Shown here: positions 36,287-45,357 of the stretch, in pieces
Layout: the number at the start of each line of letters is the position of its first letter
Position numbering within the stretch: position 1 is the first letter of the stretch
Assembly: GCF_000701685.1 (NCBI RefSeq)
Contig: NZ_JNJO01000002.1
Coordinates: 124,001-188,000 of the forward strand
DNA: 64,000 bases
Reading direction: 5' to 3'
DNA from: Gemella sanguinis ATCC 700632
Lineage (GTDB): Bacteria; Bacillota; Bacilli; Staphylococcales; Gemellaceae
The notes under the pieces: model-generated
Database searches by the model: none
The model's input: the letters and a program-made list of their open reading frames with translations, nothing else
Told to the model about the DNA's origin: nothing
Translations under genes and position numbers: made by a program

Positions 36287-36315
36287 ATTATATAGTAAAT
36301 GCTTTAAAAAGTCAA
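36287..36315 (-). promoter_or_regulatory. Promoter of tig
   Basis: Minus strand -35 TTGACT (36310-36315), 17 bases, -10 TATAAT (36287-36292). Confidence 0.8.
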
Positions 36316-36426
36316 TAATTAGGCATATAAAATTATACTTTTAAAACTCAATACAAGTAAATATTATATACCTAATTACTTAAAATAACTATAAATAGAA
36401 AACTATTTCTCTATTATTTTTTACAC

Positions 36427-37125
36427 CTATCTTCCATTTAAAAATTTATTAAATTCTTTTATAACTTTATCATTTTCTTTATATGTTGGATAATATGTTT
36501 CTAACAAGCTGTAAAAACGTGGTGTATGATTAATTTCTAGAAGGTGGGTCATCTCATGAACAATTATATGTTCTAAGCACTCAATAGGATACTTAATTAA
36601 CTCTTGATTTATCCATACTCTCTGCGCTTCTAAATTACATGTTCCCCATCTTGTTTTCATTTTTTTTATACGTAGTTCTTTAACTTTTACGTTCATTATC
36701 GGCTCATACTTTTCTACAAATAACTTACATTTATCTAATAATAGCTTCCTAATTGCAGAGTTGAAAATCTTCTCCCTATTTTGTTGTTCATCTTTTACAT
36801 ATATATTTATTTTATTATTTTCAATAAAAACTTTATTTTTTAGTCTTTCTTCTACATTTAGTTCATACTCTTGACCAAAAATAAAATACTTCTCACCTGT
36901 TTTATATTCCCTATTTAATCCTGCTACTGATAGTATATTTTCTCGTCTTTTCGCCAATTCTTCTAAATTGTCATAAACTAATTTTCTAATAATATAGTTA
37001 GGTGTTCTAGGAGGTGCACTAACTACTATATCAGCATTTTTTTCAACTCTTAAATATATATGCTTCATTCCGCGTCTATACCTTACAGTTACATCTAAAT
37101 TCCCTACTTCTAATTTCTTTTTCAT
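36427..37125 (-). CDS. YgjP/SprT-like zinc metallopeptidase (DUF45)
   Basis: A 232-residue cytoplasmic protein of the M48-related YgjP/DUF45 family. It starts with a beta-rich domain (VTVRYRRGMKHIYLRV, a family hallmark), then KMKTRWGTCNLEAQRVWIN and the zinc site HIIVHEMTHLLEINHTPRFY (HExxH plus a third His). Its substrate is unknown; proteolysis is inferred from the site. It follows the YggS gene by 20 bases, so the two are probably cotranscribed. Confidence 0.88.
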   Translation of the reverse strand: MKKKLEVGNLDVTVRYRRGMKHIYLRVEKNADIVVSAPPRTPNYIIRKLVYDNLEELAKRRENILSVAGLNREYKTGEKYFIFGQEYELNVEERLKNKVFIENNKINIYVKDEQQNREKIFNSAIRKLLLDKCKLFVEKYEPIMNVKVKELRIKKMKTRWGTCNLEAQRVWINQELIKYPIECLEHIIVHEMTHLLEINHTPRFYSLLETYYPTYKENDKVIKEFNKFLNGR

Positions 37126-37145
37126 ATTGTACCTCCCAGAATATT

Positions 37146-37823
37146 CTATTTCAGTTCGTTACCTACTAGTGATGTCCCAATTCTGACATGAGTCGCACCT
37201 TCTTCAATTGCTATTTTATAATCATTGCTCATCCCCATTGATAAATACTCACATGGTGCATAATCTAGATTTAATTCTCTTACTTCATCACGGAGTTGTC
37301 TTAATTTTTTAAAGCAATTACGTAGAACATCCTCATCTTCTACAAATGGTGCCATGGTCATAAGTCCAATAACATTAATCTTAGAATATTTTTCCAAACC
37401 TTTAATAAACTCTATTGTTTCATACGAAGTTAAGCCATGCTTACTCTCTTCTCCTGAAACATTAACTTGTACAAAACAATTAATCTTATCTTCTGCTCTT
37501 TTTTCTATTTCTTTAGCTAAACTTTCTCTATCTAAAGCATGAAAATAATCGACATGATTAATCACATCTCTAACTTTTCTAGTTTGCAAGCTACCAATTA
37601 AATGCCATTCTTTACCAGAATATTTTTGCTTCCTTTCTAGATAGTTTTGCGGTCTATTTTCCGCAAAAGCATCAACCCCTGCTTCTATTGCTTGTTCCAC
37701 CCTTGCATCAGTTACATACTTTGTTACTGCAATTACTTTTATATCTTCTGGATTTCTATCAACTTTACCACAAGCTTCTGCAATCTCTCTTTTTACATTG
37801 TCAAAATTTTCTCTAATATCCAT
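37146..37823 (-). CDS. YggS-family pyridoxal phosphate homeostasis protein
   Basis: A 225-residue single-domain PLP carrier, with no known catalytic reaction. It keeps PLP supply balanced. The cofactor lysine is in IKVIAVTKYV (about residue 35). Other family blocks are FAENRPQNYLERKQ, WHLIGSLQTRKV, SMGMSNDYKIAIEEGATHVRIGTSL. The length is normal. It is upstream of the DUF45 protease and behind its own start at a Gram-positive-type ribosome site (weak GGAGC). Confidence 0.93.
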   Translation of the reverse strand: MDIRENFDNVKREIAEACGKVDRNPEDIKVIAVTKYVTDARVEQAIEAGVDAFAENRPQNYLERKQKYSGKEWHLIGSLQTRKVRDVINHVDYFHALDRESLAKEIEKRAEDKINCFVQVNVSGEESKHGLTSYETIEFIKGLEKYSKINVIGLMTMAPFVEDEDVLRNCFKKLRQLRDEVRELNLDYAPCEYLSMGMSNDYKIAIEEGATHVRIGTSLVGNELK

Positions 37824-37964
37824 TTTAGCTCCTTATTTGCAAATTTCTTCTTTGATTAAAATAAATATTTTTTAGTTATCTTAATTATATCACGATAACC
37901 TATCTTTTGTTTATAAATGTTATATAATTTAACAAATTGATTAATAATATTATTGATTTGATGT

Positions 37965-38009
37965 AAAAAGAGTAATATTATCTTTTTTTTAATAATACTA
38001 CTCTTTTTT
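37965..38009 (-). terminator. Terminator after the penicillin acylase-like gene
   Basis: Minus strand stem AAAAGAGTAGTATTAT / ATAATATTACTCTTTT with one bulge, followed by T. Confidence 0.8.
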
Positions 38010-38012
38010 ATA

Positions 38013-40367
38013 TTATTTTTTAGGAACCAATTCTAATGTTTTTCCTTTAGGTATATTACCAATAGATTCACTAGTATATTCCCCGTTAACCCATTTTGTT
38101 ATTTGGTCATCATAGTTATCACTTAAAACATGACCACTTTGTCCTGGACCAACTACATGATATCCAGTTTTTGTATCAAAGTCATAAACAAATCTCCAAG
38201 AAGCACCATGATTAACCAATCCTTCTTCGTTTTGTTTTGCAGCCTGAACTGTTACCTTAGATCCTGAAATTGGATATTCTTTTGGATTTAAGAAATATGC
38301 AAGTAACGCCGAAGATTTAGATAATGGGTGTCTAAAACCTAATATGTGTCCATTACCCCATTTCCATTTATTAACGTCTTTACCATATTTCCCTTCTAAT
38401 TCACTAATAGTTTCATTTAAACTTTCTGTAAGAACAGTGTTTAAACCTCCTTTTTCCTCTATTAAATTTATTTTCTTGCCATTTAAACTATCCCTTAAAA
38501 TTTTATCTACGTAACTCTCCTTATGAGGCATAAATTTATATGCTTCTTCGCTCATTTTATCTTTCAAAATATGAGCTTGAATTTTCTTCATCCATGCATC
38601 AAAAATTAACGGAGCTGCTTCATCTTTATTATCAATATTATCCCAAGAACTTAATTTATCATATACTTCATTTTTAGAAACTTTATCTTTATTTACATTT
38701 TTTAAAAGATTAGTTAAAAATTCTTTAGCATAAAGATTTTTTGTATCCATCTGTAATTTTTTCATATCGTCTGCAGTTAAATCATTCTTTTCAGATAGAA
38801 CTTCATCAATACGGGCTTTTCTATATGGCTGTGCCCAAACATTTGACGTATGATAATCAGTTTTTACCGTTTCAGTATTAGCTGTCGCTATAAACCCTTG
38901 TTCTGGATTTACAATTTTCGGAAGTTTATCATACGAGATATATCCTGTCCAACCATATTCACTGCTGTATCCTGGAACCGGTAAATTACCATTACCTTTT
39001 TTTCGAATTGGAACATTACCATTTGATTTATACGCAATATTTCCTTGATTATCCGCAAAAACAAAGTTTTGAGCAGGAGCTTTAAAATTCTCTAAAGCTT
39101 TTTCGAACTCATCCCAGTTTTTAGCCCTGTCAATATTTAAAATTGCTTCTAATTCTTGAGTTGACTCAAGAGCGGTCCATTGCATAGAAAAACTTGTATT
39201 TTCATTACCTAATGGTTTTAATAAAAAGTCTATTATTGGACCATGTTTTGTATTAACAACCTCAAATTGTTCATCATCTTGACCTTTTACTTTTATTGAA
39301 TATTTATCTACTTGTGCATCGTAATATTTTCCATCATATTCAAACTTATATGGGTTGTCTGATTGTCTTCTCTCAATATATAAGTCTTGAACATCTGGAC
39401 CAAAGTTAGTTACACCCCAAGCAATATTTTCATTATGACCTAATATAATACCCGGAATACCAGGGAAAATAACACCTGATACCTTATGATCTGGTGTAGA
39501 TAGAGTCATTTGATACCAAACAGATGGAGTTGATAATCCTAGATGCGGATCATCAGCTAACAAAGGCTTACCTGATTTAGTTTTCTTACCTGATACAACC
39601 CAATCATTACTACCATTTTCCATAGGTGGTCTTTCTACTTTTGCTGTATCTTTGTTTATATTAGCATTAGCAGCTAAGTTAGCCTTAATAATCTCTTCTG
39701 AATCTGGATTTTTAGAAAAACTCTCAGGCAGAAGTTGTTTTAAATTATCTTCTCCTAAATTATTCAGGATCCAATTATTGAAACTTTGATGATCCCAGTG
39801 CCCACCTAAGTCATAAGCCATATATTTACCGATAGTTAACGAATCGATAGCAGTCCATTTTTCTGGCTCGTATCCTAATAAAGAAAATTCATATGAAAGT
39901 TTTTTATCTCTTTTAGCTTCTTCTATATATGCATTTACACCTTCTGCATAATAATTCAGAATTTTTTTAGCTGATTCTGAATATCCATCATATGACTTTT
40001 CTGCAGCTTTTCTAAGAGAAAATACTAAATACTTCTTATCAGTTTCTATCGCTGCTTTTCCAACAACCTCTGATAATCTTCCACTTGCTTGTCTTCTTGC
40101 TAAATCCATTTGGAATAATCTATCTTGAGCATGAACATATCCTTGAGCTCTATATAAATCCGCTTCATTTTTGGCTTCAATCGTAGGTATTCCATTTTGA
40201 TCACGATGTACTTTTACATCATTATCTAACATAGCAACTTCTACTTTCCCTTCAACGGTTGGTAAAGACTTATGTACAAAATAATACCCATATCCACCTA
40301 CAATTACTAATAAAGACAAAATAATTATAGTTAATCTTTTTACAAATTTAAATACTTTATTTTTCAT
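38013..40367 (-). CDS. Penicillin acylase-family Ntn hydrolase
   Basis: A 784-residue exported or membrane-anchored amidohydrolase (helix at about 9-29, then outside the membrane). The family matures by cutting a spacer to expose an N-terminal nucleophile, here Ser253 in ENGSNDWVVSG. Other conserved parts are VKVHRDQNGIPTIEA, YVHAQDRLFQMDLARRQASG, ADDPHLGLSTPSVWYQM and the C-terminal WRFVYDFD...GPGQSGHVLS. Substrates in the family include penicillin, bile salts and acyl-homoserine lactones. Nothing here decides among them. It stands alone. Confidence 0.92.
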   Translation of the reverse strand: MKNKVFKFVKRLTIIILSLLVIVGGYGYYFVHKSLPTVEGKVEVAMLDNDVKVHRDQNGIPTIEAKNEADLYRAQGYVHAQDRLFQMDLARRQASGRLSEVVGKAAIETDKKYLVFSLRKAAEKSYDGYSESAKKILNYYAEGVNAYIEEAKRDKKLSYEFSLLGYEPEKWTAIDSLTIGKYMAYDLGGHWDHQSFNNWILNNLGEDNLKQLLPESFSKNPDSEEIIKANLAANANINKDTAKVERPPMENGSNDWVVSGKKTKSGKPLLADDPHLGLSTPSVWYQMTLSTPDHKVSGVIFPGIPGIILGHNENIAWGVTNFGPDVQDLYIERRQSDNPYKFEYDGKYYDAQVDKYSIKVKGQDDEQFEVVNTKHGPIIDFLLKPLGNENTSFSMQWTALESTQELEAILNIDRAKNWDEFEKALENFKAPAQNFVFADNQGNIAYKSNGNVPIRKKGNGNLPVPGYSSEYGWTGYISYDKLPKIVNPEQGFIATANTETVKTDYHTSNVWAQPYRKARIDEVLSEKNDLTADDMKKLQMDTKNLYAKEFLTNLLKNVNKDKVSKNEVYDKLSSWDNIDNKDEAAPLIFDAWMKKIQAHILKDKMSEEAYKFMPHKESYVDKILRDSLNGKKINLIEEKGGLNTVLTESLNETISELEGKYGKDVNKWKWGNGHILGFRHPLSKSSALLAYFLNPKEYPISGSKVTVQAAKQNEEGLVNHGASWRFVYDFDTKTGYHVVGPGQSGHVLSDNYDDQITKWVNGEYTSESIGNIPKGKTLELVPKK

Positions 40368-40641
40368 AGGTTCTCCTTAATTTTTTATAATTAGTGTATC
40401 TAAAATTATATTAGTATTATAAAAAATTTGCAAATCTACTTTTACTTAAAAAACTTTGTATTTATCTCTCTTATTTATAACTAAACTCTGTTTAATCGTA
40501 CAAAGTAGAGTATAGAAATCCCTATTCACACCCTAAAGTATATTACCTTATCATTTTTAAAACTTACTAAATTAATAAGAATATAATTATAATCATATAG
40601 CTTTTCTTTAATAAATTTTATATTTTTATAAAAATTTTTAC
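40368..40641. other. AT-rich upstream region without a gene
   Basis: It holds only the leader of the penicillin acylase-like gene and AT-rich DNA; I see no further gene, repeat or conserved structure. Confidence 0.6.
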
Positions 40642-40683
40642 AAAAAAAGATCTAAAGGCACTCGTCCTTTAAATCTTTTTTTA
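40642..40683. terminator. Terminator of the cvfB-fur operon
   Basis: Stem AAAAAAAGATCTAAAGG / CCTTTAAATCTTTTTTT with one mismatch and loop CACTCGT. Confidence 0.8.
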
Positions 40684-40687
40684 TCAA

Positions 40688-41134
40688 TTATTTTATTTCT
40701 CTATTTCTTATTAATATTATTCTAATTCCAAGATAGAAGTAGATAATACAACTAATAAACAATATTCCTAAGCTGAAAATTAATAATAGAATACTATATA
40801 CTAAGAACAGAAAAGCTACTACGTTGTGGTGTATTCCCTTTTTTAAAATAACAAACATTAACAATAAAAATAGTAATACTAACATAGCAAAGTATAACCA
40901 AGATAATTGCCCCATAACTTGGAAAATATAATGTAAATCTTTTGTAGATACATTTGCACTATCTTGTGTTAATTTTGTCTGTTCACGGATTTGATCAACT
41001 ATACGAGTTCTTAAATATTCGTTTCCCACATAGTTTTTAAAACTATTAATCATTCCACCTATAAATACTATATATGCGATATAAACTATGCTAGAAATAA
41101 CAATAAGTGTTCTCTCTACCTTATCAAACTTCAT
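40688..41134 (-). CDS. Membrane protein of unknown function
   Basis: 148 residues with about four membrane helices (around 9-31, 73-95, 100-120 and 122-142) and a soluble loop at about 33-70. I do not recognise the family. It starts three bases after the fur-family gene and is the last gene of a six-gene operon, so its expression follows that regulator's. A role in metal or stress response would be a guess from position. Confidence 0.75.
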   Translation of the reverse strand: MKFDKVERTLIVISSIVYIAYIVFIGGMINSFKNYVGNEYLRTRIVDQIREQTKLTQDSANVSTKDLHYIFQVMGQLSWLYFAMLVLLFLLLMFVILKKGIHHNVVAFLFLVYSILLLIFSLGILFISCIIYFYLGIRIILIRNREIK

Positions 41135-41137
41135 CTT

Positions 41138-41584
41138 CTACTTTTCACCTTTTTCTCTACATTTTGAACAAGTTCCATAAAATGATAATGAGTTATCTTG
41201 AACTTCAAATGAATACTCTTTTTTCATATATTCTATTAATTTATTAAATAAAGAATTAGAAACTTTCTCAATAGTATTACACTTAGTACAAATTAAGTGA
41301 TGATGTAAACTACCATCTAATGATTGTCTTAAATGATATTTAGAAACACCATTACTAAATGATATTTTTTCTAAAATTTTCAACTCATAGAAAATATCTA
41401 ATGTTCTATATACTGTTGCAATACCTATATCAGGAGTTTTTTCTTTTAAAATAAAGTATAACTCCTCTGCACTAAGGTGTAACTCACTGTTTTCCACTAA
41501 TATTTCTACAATTTTTTCCCTTTGAGGTGTTAATTTATATGTAGATTTCTGAATAATTTCTATTATATCATTATATATACTCAT
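41138..41584 (-). CDS. Fur-family metal- or peroxide-responsive repressor
   Basis: A 148-residue DNA-binding regulator. A winged helix at about 10-85 (TPQREKIVEILVENSELHLSAEELYF, with IGIATVYRTLDIF as recognition part) is followed by a metal-binding dimer domain. It has HHHLICTKCNTIEKV and a second CxxC in YGTCSKCREKGEK (a structural zinc site). Fur, PerR and Zur share these features, and the sequence alone does not separate them. Three bases separate it from the nudix gene on one side and the membrane gene on the other. Confidence 0.9.
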   Translation of the reverse strand: MSIYNDIIEIIQKSTYKLTPQREKIVEILVENSELHLSAEELYFILKEKTPDIGIATVYRTLDIFYELKILEKISFSNGVSKYHLRQSLDGSLHHHLICTKCNTIEKVSNSLFNKLIEYMKKEYSFEVQDNSLSFYGTCSKCREKGEK

Positions 41585-41587
41585 ATA

Positions 41588-42145
41588 CTATTTCGTGCCT
41601 TTCCTTATTTTTAAATACATTAACGCTAACATTGTTTTACTATCAGTAATAGTATTATCATCTAATAGTTTCAATGCATCTTCTACTTTATATTTTTTCA
41701 AATTAATAAACTCATCTTCATCTGGGTTTTGTTCACCAGCATATTCTAAGCCATCAACATAGAAGATAGTAATAACTTCAGAACTATATCCTAATGCAAC
41801 ATGAACATCAAAAAGTTTTGTTAGTTGATCTTCTGTAGTCTCATATCCAGTTTCTTCTTTTAATTCTCTTATTGCTGATAATTTTTTATTATCTTCACCT
41901 GGTTCTAACTTACCTGCAGGTATTTCTAAAGTTACTTGCTCTATCGCTTTTCTATATTGTTCAACTAAAATAACTTCATTTTCTTTAGTAATAGCTAATA
42001 CAGCTACTGCTCCACGATGATTAATTAGTTCACGAGTTGATGTTCCACCATCTGGCAAACTAACCGTATGCATTTCTACATCAAGAACTTTCCCTTTAAA
42101 TATTTCTTTAACTTCTATTGTTTTTTCTTCTAAATCTCTTCTCAT
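41588..42145 (-). CDS. nudF: ADP-ribose pyrophosphatase (NUDIX hydrolase)
   Basis: Hydrolyses ADP-ribose and similar nucleotide diphosphate sugars. 185 residues. The NUDIX box runs from GKLEPGEDNKKLSAIRELKE into ETGY (about 76-99), complete with the metal-binding Glu residues. An N-terminal beta domain with HTVSLPDGGTSTRELINHRG is typical of this subfamily. It lies between rnz and the fur-family gene with gaps of 15 and 3 bases. Confidence 0.93.
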   Translation of the reverse strand: MRRDLEEKTIEVKEIFKGKVLDVEMHTVSLPDGGTSTRELINHRGAVAVLAITKENEVILVEQYRKAIEQVTLEIPAGKLEPGEDNKKLSAIRELKEETGYETTEDQLTKLFDVHVALGYSSEVITIFYVDGLEYAGEQNPDEDEFINLKKYKVEDALKLLDDNTITDSKTMLALMYLKIRKGTK

Positions 42146-42160
42146 AATCAGCTCTCCAAA

Positions 42161-43081
42161 TTAAAATTTATATTTATCAAAATCATGTGCTATATATACC
42201 TCAGACGATGAGTGTATATTTTCTATAACTTCATCTTCTGTACTTTTATCATATCTAGCACTTATATGTGTTAAAAATACTTTTTGTGTCTTACTATTAC
42301 TTAACATTTTATGTATATCTGTGATACATAAATGATAGTTTTTTCTAGCGTGACTCTCATCAGTAGCACTCAAGTAAGTACACTCTGTAATAATTATATC
42401 ACTATTTTTTACAATATCATCTAATTCGCTAAAGTACTTAGTATCAGGTATAACAGCTATTTCTTTACCTGGTTTATCTTCAGATAGAAAATCACTTGAA
42501 TTATATATATTCCCGTTATACTCAAACTGATCTTCTTCTTTTATTTTTTTATAAAATGGACCTGGTTTTATCCCTAACTCCATTAATTTTTCAGCATTTA
42601 GACTACCTTTTTGTTTTTTAAAAACTATTTTATATCCAAAACACTCAATATTATGCCTTAATGGATACGCATAAACCCCAACAGTTTTACTATCTATTAT
42701 ACACGCTTCCTCAGAAATTTCAATGTATTTAATGCTGTAAGTAAGTGAACAAAATGTGAACTTCAAATTTTGTTCTATAAATTCTTTTATTCCTTTTGGA
42801 CCATATATAATAACTTCAGATTCTTTCTTATCTAATAAAAAACTTCTAGATGATAAAAATCCTATAAGCCCCAAAACATGATCAGCATGAAGATGACTTA
42901 TAAATATTCTTTTTATTTTTGTAGGTTTTATATTTGTTTTTAAAATCTGATGTTGCGTTGCTTCACCGCAGTCGAACATCCAGCATTCTTTTAATTCTTG
43001 CATAAAATCAAAAACAAAGCTTTGGGTATTTCTAAATTTTGCAGGAAGCCCAGCTCCTGTACCTAAAAATTGTACTTCCAT
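42161..43081 (-). CDS. rnz: Ribonuclease Z
   Basis: Cuts the 3' trailer from tRNA precursors that lack an encoded CCA, which fits the tRNA-Leu in this window (no CCA in its gene). 306 residues. It has FLGTGAGLPAKFRNTQS at the start, the zinc motif FISHLHADHVLGLIGF at about 58-73, PLRHNIECFGYKI, and a C-terminal VFLTHISARYD. The length is the short bacterial form. It follows the cupin gene by 30 bases. Confidence 0.95.
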   Translation of the reverse strand: MEVQFLGTGAGLPAKFRNTQSFVFDFMQELKECWMFDCGEATQHQILKTNIKPTKIKRIFISHLHADHVLGLIGFLSSRSFLLDKKESEVIIYGPKGIKEFIEQNLKFTFCSLTYSIKYIEISEEACIIDSKTVGVYAYPLRHNIECFGYKIVFKKQKGSLNAEKLMELGIKPGPFYKKIKEEDQFEYNGNIYNSSDFLSEDKPGKEIAVIPDTKYFSELDDIVKNSDIIITECTYLSATDESHARKNYHLCITDIHKMLSNSKTQKVFLTHISARYDKSTEDEVIENIHSSSEVYIAHDFDKYKF

Positions 43082-43111
43082 TTATAGTCCTCTACATCAT
43101 TATTCTATCTT

Positions 43112-43393
43112 TTATAACTTAACTACAAAAATTTGTGCATCTTGCAAGCAAGTTATCACATGTGCTACTCCCGCAGGAATTTCAAGCAACTCAAATTCAT
43201 TTACTATTTCAACTTGTTCCTCATATGCAACTGTGATTTTCCCACTTATATTTAATAATAAAATAGTTCTATCATTGCTATATGAATCAGTTTGATTCCC
43301 TGTTTTTAAATTCATATGTACTACTTGATATTTCTCATTTTCTAATACGATTCCACCTAATAAAGTATCTTTATCTAATTTAATTTTTTTCAT
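43112..43393 (-). CDS. Small cupin-domain protein
   Basis: 93 residues from the ATG at 43393, four bases after the cvfB stop and behind AAAGGAAG. A longer frame begins inside cvfB and is unlikely. It has a single cupin barrel with TGNQTDSYSNDRTILLLNIS and LLEIPAGVAHVITCLQD. The usual metal-binding His of cupin motif 1 are mostly absent, so metal or enzyme function is doubtful. The function is unknown. Its place between cvfB and rnz suggests only cotranscription. Confidence 0.75.
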   Translation of the reverse strand: MKKIKLDKDTLLGGIVLENEKYQVVHMNLKTGNQTDSYSNDRTILLLNISGKITVAYEEQVEIVNEFELLEIPAGVAHVITCLQDAQIFVVKL

Positions 43394-43397
43394 GTCA

Positions 43398-44273
43398 TTA
43401 TCTTCCTTTACGTTTATATAATCCATCTTCTTCAATCATAATTATTTTATTTTTAAATAGTCTTCCTACAGCACGTTTGAAGCTACCTTTACTCATTCCA
43501 AAAACTGCTTTAATATCTTCTGGAGATGATTTATCTGTAAATTCACAGTAACCATTATTTTCGATATAGTCTAGTATAGCCTGTCCATCCGCATCCATTC
43601 TTTCATGAGCACGCGGTAAAAATGAACCGTTAATTTCTCCATTATCTTTTATACCAATAACTCTTAATGTAACTTTTTCTCCTAAACGAGGTTCAGTATT
43701 TCTTTCACTCTCATGAACGAAAATCTTATACCCATCTTTTGAAAGTAGAAAAGTTCCAACTCTCATTAATCTATAAGGATATGCTTCTATATCTTTATTT
43801 TTCATATTCTTTTCAGCTTTAGAATAAAGGGATGCAACTACTGTTTCGGTAGCTAGACGCGCAAATAATTGACCACTATAATCACGACGTAATGTAATAA
43901 ATAGCTCATCACCTTCTTTTGGCCAAACACTTCTTACTTTTGGTAAGTCTTCACCTAATAACGGAATTTCTCGTGAGAAACCTATATCTAATCCTACTCT
44001 ATCTTCTTCTACTTTAACAACCTTGCTAAATGCATATTCACCGTATGTAACTTCTGGAATATTAGGTGTAGCAAATAACTTTCCACTTCTCGATGGATAA
44101 ACAAACATCGAGTATTCTTCACCAATTTCAAAGTCATCCAAACTATCTACGTCTGATTCATTACAACTTATCTCTTCGTCATTTGGTCCTTTAAATACAA
44201 GAGAAGAACTCTTTTTCTCTATTAATTCTAAAAAATGAATCTCTCCAGTAATAAATATATTTTCTTTTTCCAT
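43398..44273 (-). CDS. cvfB: CvfB-family S1 RNA-binding regulator
   Basis: A 291-residue RNA-binding protein with several S1-like domains and a C-terminal winged helix (about 220-285, with IKAVFGMSKGSFKRAVGRLFK). It is known from Staphylococcus as a virulence and RNA-stability factor. Blocks such as VGLDIGFSREIPLLGEDLP, FARLATETVVASLYSKAEK and KVTLRVIGIKDNGEINGSFLPR fit the family. It heads the six-gene operon that runs to 40688. Target RNAs cannot be read from the sequence. Confidence 0.9.
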   Translation of the reverse strand: MEKENIFITGEIHFLELIEKKSSSLVFKGPNDEEISCNESDVDSLDDFEIGEEYSMFVYPSRSGKLFATPNIPEVTYGEYAFSKVVKVEEDRVGLDIGFSREIPLLGEDLPKVRSVWPKEGDELFITLRRDYSGQLFARLATETVVASLYSKAEKNMKNKDIEAYPYRLMRVGTFLLSKDGYKIFVHESERNTEPRLGEKVTLRVIGIKDNGEINGSFLPRAHERMDADGQAILDYIENNGYCEFTDKSSPEDIKAVFGMSKGSFKRAVGRLFKNKIIMIEEDGLYKRKGR

Positions 44274-44323
44274 GTAATACCTCTTTTTCTATTAATTTAG
44301 CTTTCGCTATTATTAATTCTCAT

Positions 44324-44355
44324 AAAAAAAGGTTGATAACCTAATATCAACCTTT
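44324..44355 (-). terminator. Terminator after spx
   Basis: Stem AAAGGTTGATA / TATCAACCTTT, then seven T on the minus strand. Confidence 0.85.
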
Positions 44356-44386
44356 AAGCCTCGGTAAAAGCAGTATCAGGACATAC

Positions 44387-44791
44387 TTACTTAACCATAT
44401 TCTTTATTTGTTTTAATTGATTTACTCTTATTTCTTTAGGAAGAAACCTTCTTATTTCGTCTTCATTATATCCTACTTGCAATCTCTTATCATCTACGAT
44501 GATAGGTCTTCTCAGCATTCCTGGGTTATCTTGAATAACTTTATACAGTTGTTGTATTGACATACTCTCTATATCAAGATTCAATTTTTGAAAAGTTTTC
44601 GATCTAAAAGAAATAATGTCTTCTGTTCCGTGCTCTGTAATAGATAAGATGTTTTTAATCTCGTCTGTTGTTAGAGCTTCTGAGAAAATATTTCTTTCAA
44701 CAAATTCTATATCATTTTCAATTAGCCAAGCTTTTGCTTTCCTACAAGAAGTACAACTAGGCGATGTAAACAATGTAACAACCACCAGCAC
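44387..44791 (-). CDS. spx: Spx-family redox-sensing transcriptional regulator
   Basis: An RNA polymerase-binding regulator of the thiol-stress response, 134 residues with an ArsC-like fold. The redox CxxC is in [17 protein letters not shown] (about Cys13 and Cys16). Other conserved parts are [24 protein letters not shown], and [25 protein letters not shown]. The start is a GTG preceded by GAGGAG; the protein has three extra residues before the family's usual VTLF. Paralogues (SpxA1/SpxA2, MgsR) exist in relatives, and I cannot say which this is. Confidence 0.93.
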   Translation of the reverse strand: MLVVVTLFTSPSCTSCRKAKAWLIENDIEFVERNIFSEALTTDEIKNILSITEHGTEDIISFRSKTFQKLNLDIESMSIQQLYKVIQDNPGMLRRPIIVDDKRLQVGYNEDEIRRFLPKEIRVNQLKQIKNMVK

Positions 44792-44819
44792 TCACACTCC
44801 TCTATAAAAATAACATTAA

Positions 44820-45085
44820 TATTTTTATAATTCTATATACTACTTTATTATACTACATATATCCTCCTTTGGCAATATCATATTGAAGAAATATTTTAAA
44901 TTAAAAACCAAGGACCTCTATATCTTTTTTATATTCTATCCCAATAAAAAACGTTAATAAAATAGAAATTATCAATATTTTTTAAACACATGCAGTTTTT
45001 ATTATATTACATGTTTTTCGATTATAATGTATATTTTTTCTATAACTTACCCATCCTAATTATCTACTTTGTACTTCACTAAAAA
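44820..45085. other. AT-rich region between spx and tRNA-Leu
   Basis: About 270 bases with no gene. It contains the spx promoter area and ends at the tRNA promoter; I see no conserved structure. Confidence 0.6.
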
Positions 45086-45115
45086 TTGACAAAATATGCA
45101 TTATTATGTTATCAT
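45086..45115 (+). promoter_or_regulatory. Promoter of tRNA-Leu
   Basis: -35 TTGACA (45086-45091), 18 bases, -10 TATCAT (45110-45115). Confidence 0.7.
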
Positions 45116-45123
45116 AATCTTAT

Positions 45124-45207
45124 GCCAGCATGGCGGAATTGGCAGACGCACTGGACTCAAAATCCAGCGATGGCAACATCGTGCCGGTTCGACCCCGGCT
45201 GCTGGTA
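45124..45207 (+). tRNA. tRNA-Leu (anticodon CAA)
   Basis: An 84-base class II tRNA. The acceptor stem is GCCAGCA / TGCTGGT with A as discriminator. The anticodon stem CTGGA / TCCAG encloses the loop CTCAAAA, giving anticodon CAA (reads UUG). A long variable arm (GATGGCAACATC) and the T-arm CCGG-TTCGACC-CCGG are present. CCA is not encoded. It is followed by a terminator and is a single-gene unit. Confidence 0.95.
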
Positions 45208-45211
45208 TTTA

Positions 45212-45241
45212 TAACCTCAATATGTTTGAGGTTTATTTTTT
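45212..45241 (+). terminator. Terminator of tRNA-Leu
   Basis: AACCTCAA / TTTGAGGTT stem followed by TATTTTTTT. Confidence 0.85.
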
Positions 45242-45296
45242 TGGAAAAAGTTCACCATCGGCAAATAATTTTATTTTATAAATAAGAATTTTATTC

Positions 45297-45325
45297 TTGA
45301 ATAATTTTTTTAAAGTTGTTATAAT
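45297..45325 (+). promoter_or_regulatory. Promoter of the CDF transporter gene
   Basis: -35 TTGAAT (45297-45302), 17 bases, -10 TATAAT (45320-45325). Confidence 0.75.
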
Positions 45326-45357
45326 TGTAAAATACATTTTGAAAGGAAGCTACTTAT

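Noticed and set aside
45096-45281. Plus-strand 61-codon frame across tRNA-Leu
   Set aside because: It is formed by the tRNA sequence itself and its terminator.
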